Shown here piece by piece: positions 5,097-6,736 of a stretch of 6,736 nt of DNA. The notes under the pieces are model-generated. The model did not search any database and was not told the DNA's origin. It was given only the letters and a program-made list of their open reading frames with translations. The position numbers were made by a program, and so were the translations under genes. Positions within the stretch are counted from its first letter, which is position 1. Each line of letters opens with the position of its first letter. Source of the DNA: JBGTCY01 sp041748615 (GTDB taxonomy: Bacteria > Bacteroidota > Bacteroidia > Chitinophagales > CAIOSU01); contig JBGTCY010000229.1 of NCBI GenBank assembly GCA_041748615.1, forward strand, positions 1-6,736. The letters run 5' to 3'.

Positions 5097-6736
5097 ATGA
5101 GAAATATATTCTTTCTGTATTTCCTGTCATTGACATTGATTACCGGAAATTCAATTGCGCAATGTATCATTGACCCCAGTAACACCACTCCTGGATTTAC
5201 ACCGTCAACATTGCCTTGCATCAATCAAAACGTGTTTTACTCACAAACGGTGCAAGTACGGGTTCCGGTAACCGCTGTTTACCAGAGCATTTCAGTAACC
5301 ATTGACTCGGTCACATTCTTAGGCGTGAATGGCTTGCCGAGTGGCATTATCCCATCAGTCAGTCCCGCGTTCGCGTTACCTGCCAATGGCAATGGCTGTA
5401 TCAATTTTTCAGGAACAACAAACGCTTCTATCGGTAATTACCCCCTCACTATTTTAATCAGAGTTTGGGGTAATGTTGGGGGAGCTCCATTCGGACCGTT
5501 TGATTCTGACGCGGGAAGTTTCGGATACAATTATGCTGTTCAGGTTTGCGCACAGGGCGGTGGAGGAACAGGCGGATGCGACACGCTCTCAAACATTGGT
5601 ATGAGCGACACCATTACGTATTACACTTTCAACGGAGTAAACGCTACCGGATACCTTTCAGGAAATAACAGCTATGGCGACAGGGCAAAAGCGGAGAAAT
5701 TCAACGTAACTGCCGGCAGAAAAGTGACCGGTGCTTATTTTTATTTCAGCATTGCAAAAACCACGAATCCTGCGCGTACCGTCACTTTTAATATTTGGTC
5801 CGCAACCGGCACCGGTGGTTCGCCCGGTACTGTTTTGGCTACAAACACACTTCCCTTCAGCACTTTAATTTCTGATGTGCAGGGAGAATTTTTTACTTAT
5901 GTACCCTTCCCGACCGAACCTGTCATCAGCGGGACTTCCTTTTTTGTCGGAGTTGTTTTGCCTACGATAGCCGGTGACACCGTTACCCTCTGGACAAACA
6001 CCTTCAGTTCGCTAACCGGTAATGGATGGGAACAATGGAACGATAATTCTTGGAATGAATATGTAACCGTTTACAATCAAAACCTCGGTCATGTGATTTT
6101 ACCTGTTGTTTGCTCCTCAGTATCCGCTCCGGTAACGAATTTCACCGCGACAGTTACATCGGGTTGTGCATCATTCACCACTCAATTTACAGACCAGTCC
6201 ACCAATTCACCTACTTCCTGGAGTTGGAGTTTTCCCGGAGGAACACCTACTTCCTCTACACAGCAAAACCCAAGTGTCACTTACAACACTCCGGGCACCT
6301 ATAATGTCACGCTGACCGCAAGTAACGCGGGAGGCCCGAACACCAACACGAAAACATCTTACATTACTGTTTATGCCAAACCCACTGTCACCCTTACAAA
6401 AACCGATGCGACCTGCACACAGCAAGGCAGCGTTACCTCGAATGTTTCAGGCGGTAATAGTCCTTACACTTATTTATGGAGCAATGGAGGCACCACCGCG
6501 AACCTGAGCAGTGTCTCGGCTGGTAATTATTCAGTGACCGTTACTTCCGCGAATAACTGTACCGCTACGGCATCCGTCACCGTCAATTCCTCTGGCGGCA
6601 TCATCGTGACATTAAACAAAACAGACGCGACCTGCGGCTTGCCAAATGGCGCAGTCACGACATCCGCAACGGGTGGTTCGGGTTATACTTATGCCTGGAG
6701 CAATGGCGCTACAACTGCCAATCTCAGTAACATTTC
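5097..6736 (+). CDS. Large secreted PKD/SprB-repeat protein (3' end outside window)
   Basis: The frame runs from ATG 5097 to the right edge without a stop: 546 full codons. Residues 1-21 form a Sec signal peptide (MRN, a hydrophobic run, then SIA before Q22), with the AQ cleavage context common in Bacteroidota. Residues 23-151 form a beta-rich region of unknown fold. A short Gly-rich linker follows (154-160), then a second beta-rich region (161-339) that I cannot name. Residues 345-426 form a PKD domain (SGCASFTTQFTDQST, SWSWSFPGG, PGTYNVTLTASN). Two SprB-like repeats of 73 residues follow, at 428-500 and from 501 on, sharing KTDATC, a YTY(L/A)WSNG core and TTANLS. SprB-type repeats occur in gliding adhesins and other proteins exported by type IX secretion. 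The C-terminal sorting domain that would prove this is not in view. No Shine-Dalgarno is seen. Confidence 0.88.
   Translation, partial: MRNIFFLYFLSLTLITGNSIAQCIIDPSNTTPGFTPSTLPCINQNVFYSQTVQVRVPVTAVYQSISVTIDSVTFLGVNGLPSGIIPSVSPAFALPANGNGCINFSGTTNASIGNYPLTILIRVWGNVGGAPFGPFDSDAGSFGYNYAVQVCAQGGGGTGGCDTLSNIGMSDTITYYTFNGVNATGYLSGNNSYGDRAKAEKFNVTAGRKVTGAYFYFSIAKTTNPARTVTFNIWSATGTGGSPGTVLATNTLPFSTLISDVQGEFFTYVPFPTEPVISGTSFFVGVVLPTIAGDTVTLWTNTFSSLTGNGWEQWNDNSWNEYVTVYNQNLGHVILPVVCSSVSAPVTNFTATVTSGCASFTTQFTDQSTNSPTSWSWSFPGGTPTSSTQQNPSVTYNTPGTYNVTLTASNAGGPNTNTKTSYITVYAKPTVTLTKTDATCTQQGSVTSNVSGGNSPYTYLWSNGGTTANLSSVSAGNYSVTVTSANNCTATASVTVNSSGGIIVTLNKTDATCGLPNGAVTTSATGGSGYTYAWSNGATTANLSNI

Noticed and set aside
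5039..5224. Minus-strand frame of 61 codons over the start of the secreted-protein gene
   Set aside because: It lies antisense to the signal peptide and N-terminal region of a clear gene and has no recognisable features of its own.
6110..6425. Short overlapping frames on both strands within the PKD and SprB coding region
   Set aside because: They are alternate-frame readings of repetitive Thr/Ser/Asn-rich coding DNA, with no start signal or family resemblance.

Overview
The window looks like chromosomal DNA of a Bacteroidota bacterium, possibly Chitinophagales- or Sphingobacteriales-like. Three things point there. Several start regions carry the Bacteroidota-type promoter (TTTG, about 20 nt, TAnnTTTG) with no clear Shine-Dalgarno sequence. 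One gene belongs to a ~130-residue family that I remember only from Bacteroidota. The right end is a large secreted PKD/SprB-repeat protein of the kind exported by type IX secretion. Most genes are housekeeping or metabolic, but the left end and several intergenic stretches are accessory in character.

Left end (1-730): the 3' end of a HEPN-domain gene overlaps a minimal nucleotidyltransferase (MNT) gene, the layout of a HEPN/MNT toxin-antitoxin pair. It is followed by a very small CRISPR array. The array has two identical 36-nt repeats ending in the Cas12a-type hairpin AATTTCTACTATTGTAGAT, two 26-nt spacers, and a third repeat that keeps only its first 8 nt yet starts exactly in phase (period 62). 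No cas gene is in the window.

Metabolic block (731-2730, minus strand): a tRNA-Gly(GCC) with its own promoter and a strong intrinsic terminator is followed at once by a GHMP-family sugar kinase resembling glucuronokinase. Ten bases later comes galU-type UTP-sugar-1-phosphate uridylyltransferase. Kinase plus uridylyltransferase would make a two-step route from a free sugar to a UDP-sugar, perhaps glucuronate to UDP-glucuronate (inference).

Middle (2731-4153): a 127-bp MITE-like palindromic element with a probable 11-bp target-site duplication lies between the divergent tRNA-Gly and ndk promoters. ndk (nucleoside diphosphate kinase) follows on the plus strand. Behind it are two tandem, damaged copies of an initiator-type tRNA-Met(CAT): one has its D-loop replaced by a perfect hairpin, the other loses its 3' end after the T-loop. 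A conserved 133-residue hypothetical gene on the minus strand follows, probably co-transcribed with lipB.

Right end (4154-6736): lipB (octanoyltransferase, lipoate synthesis) on the minus strand is divergent from a large plus-strand secreted protein that runs off the window. That protein has a signal peptide, two unassigned beta-rich regions, a PKD domain and at least two SprB-like 73-residue repeats.
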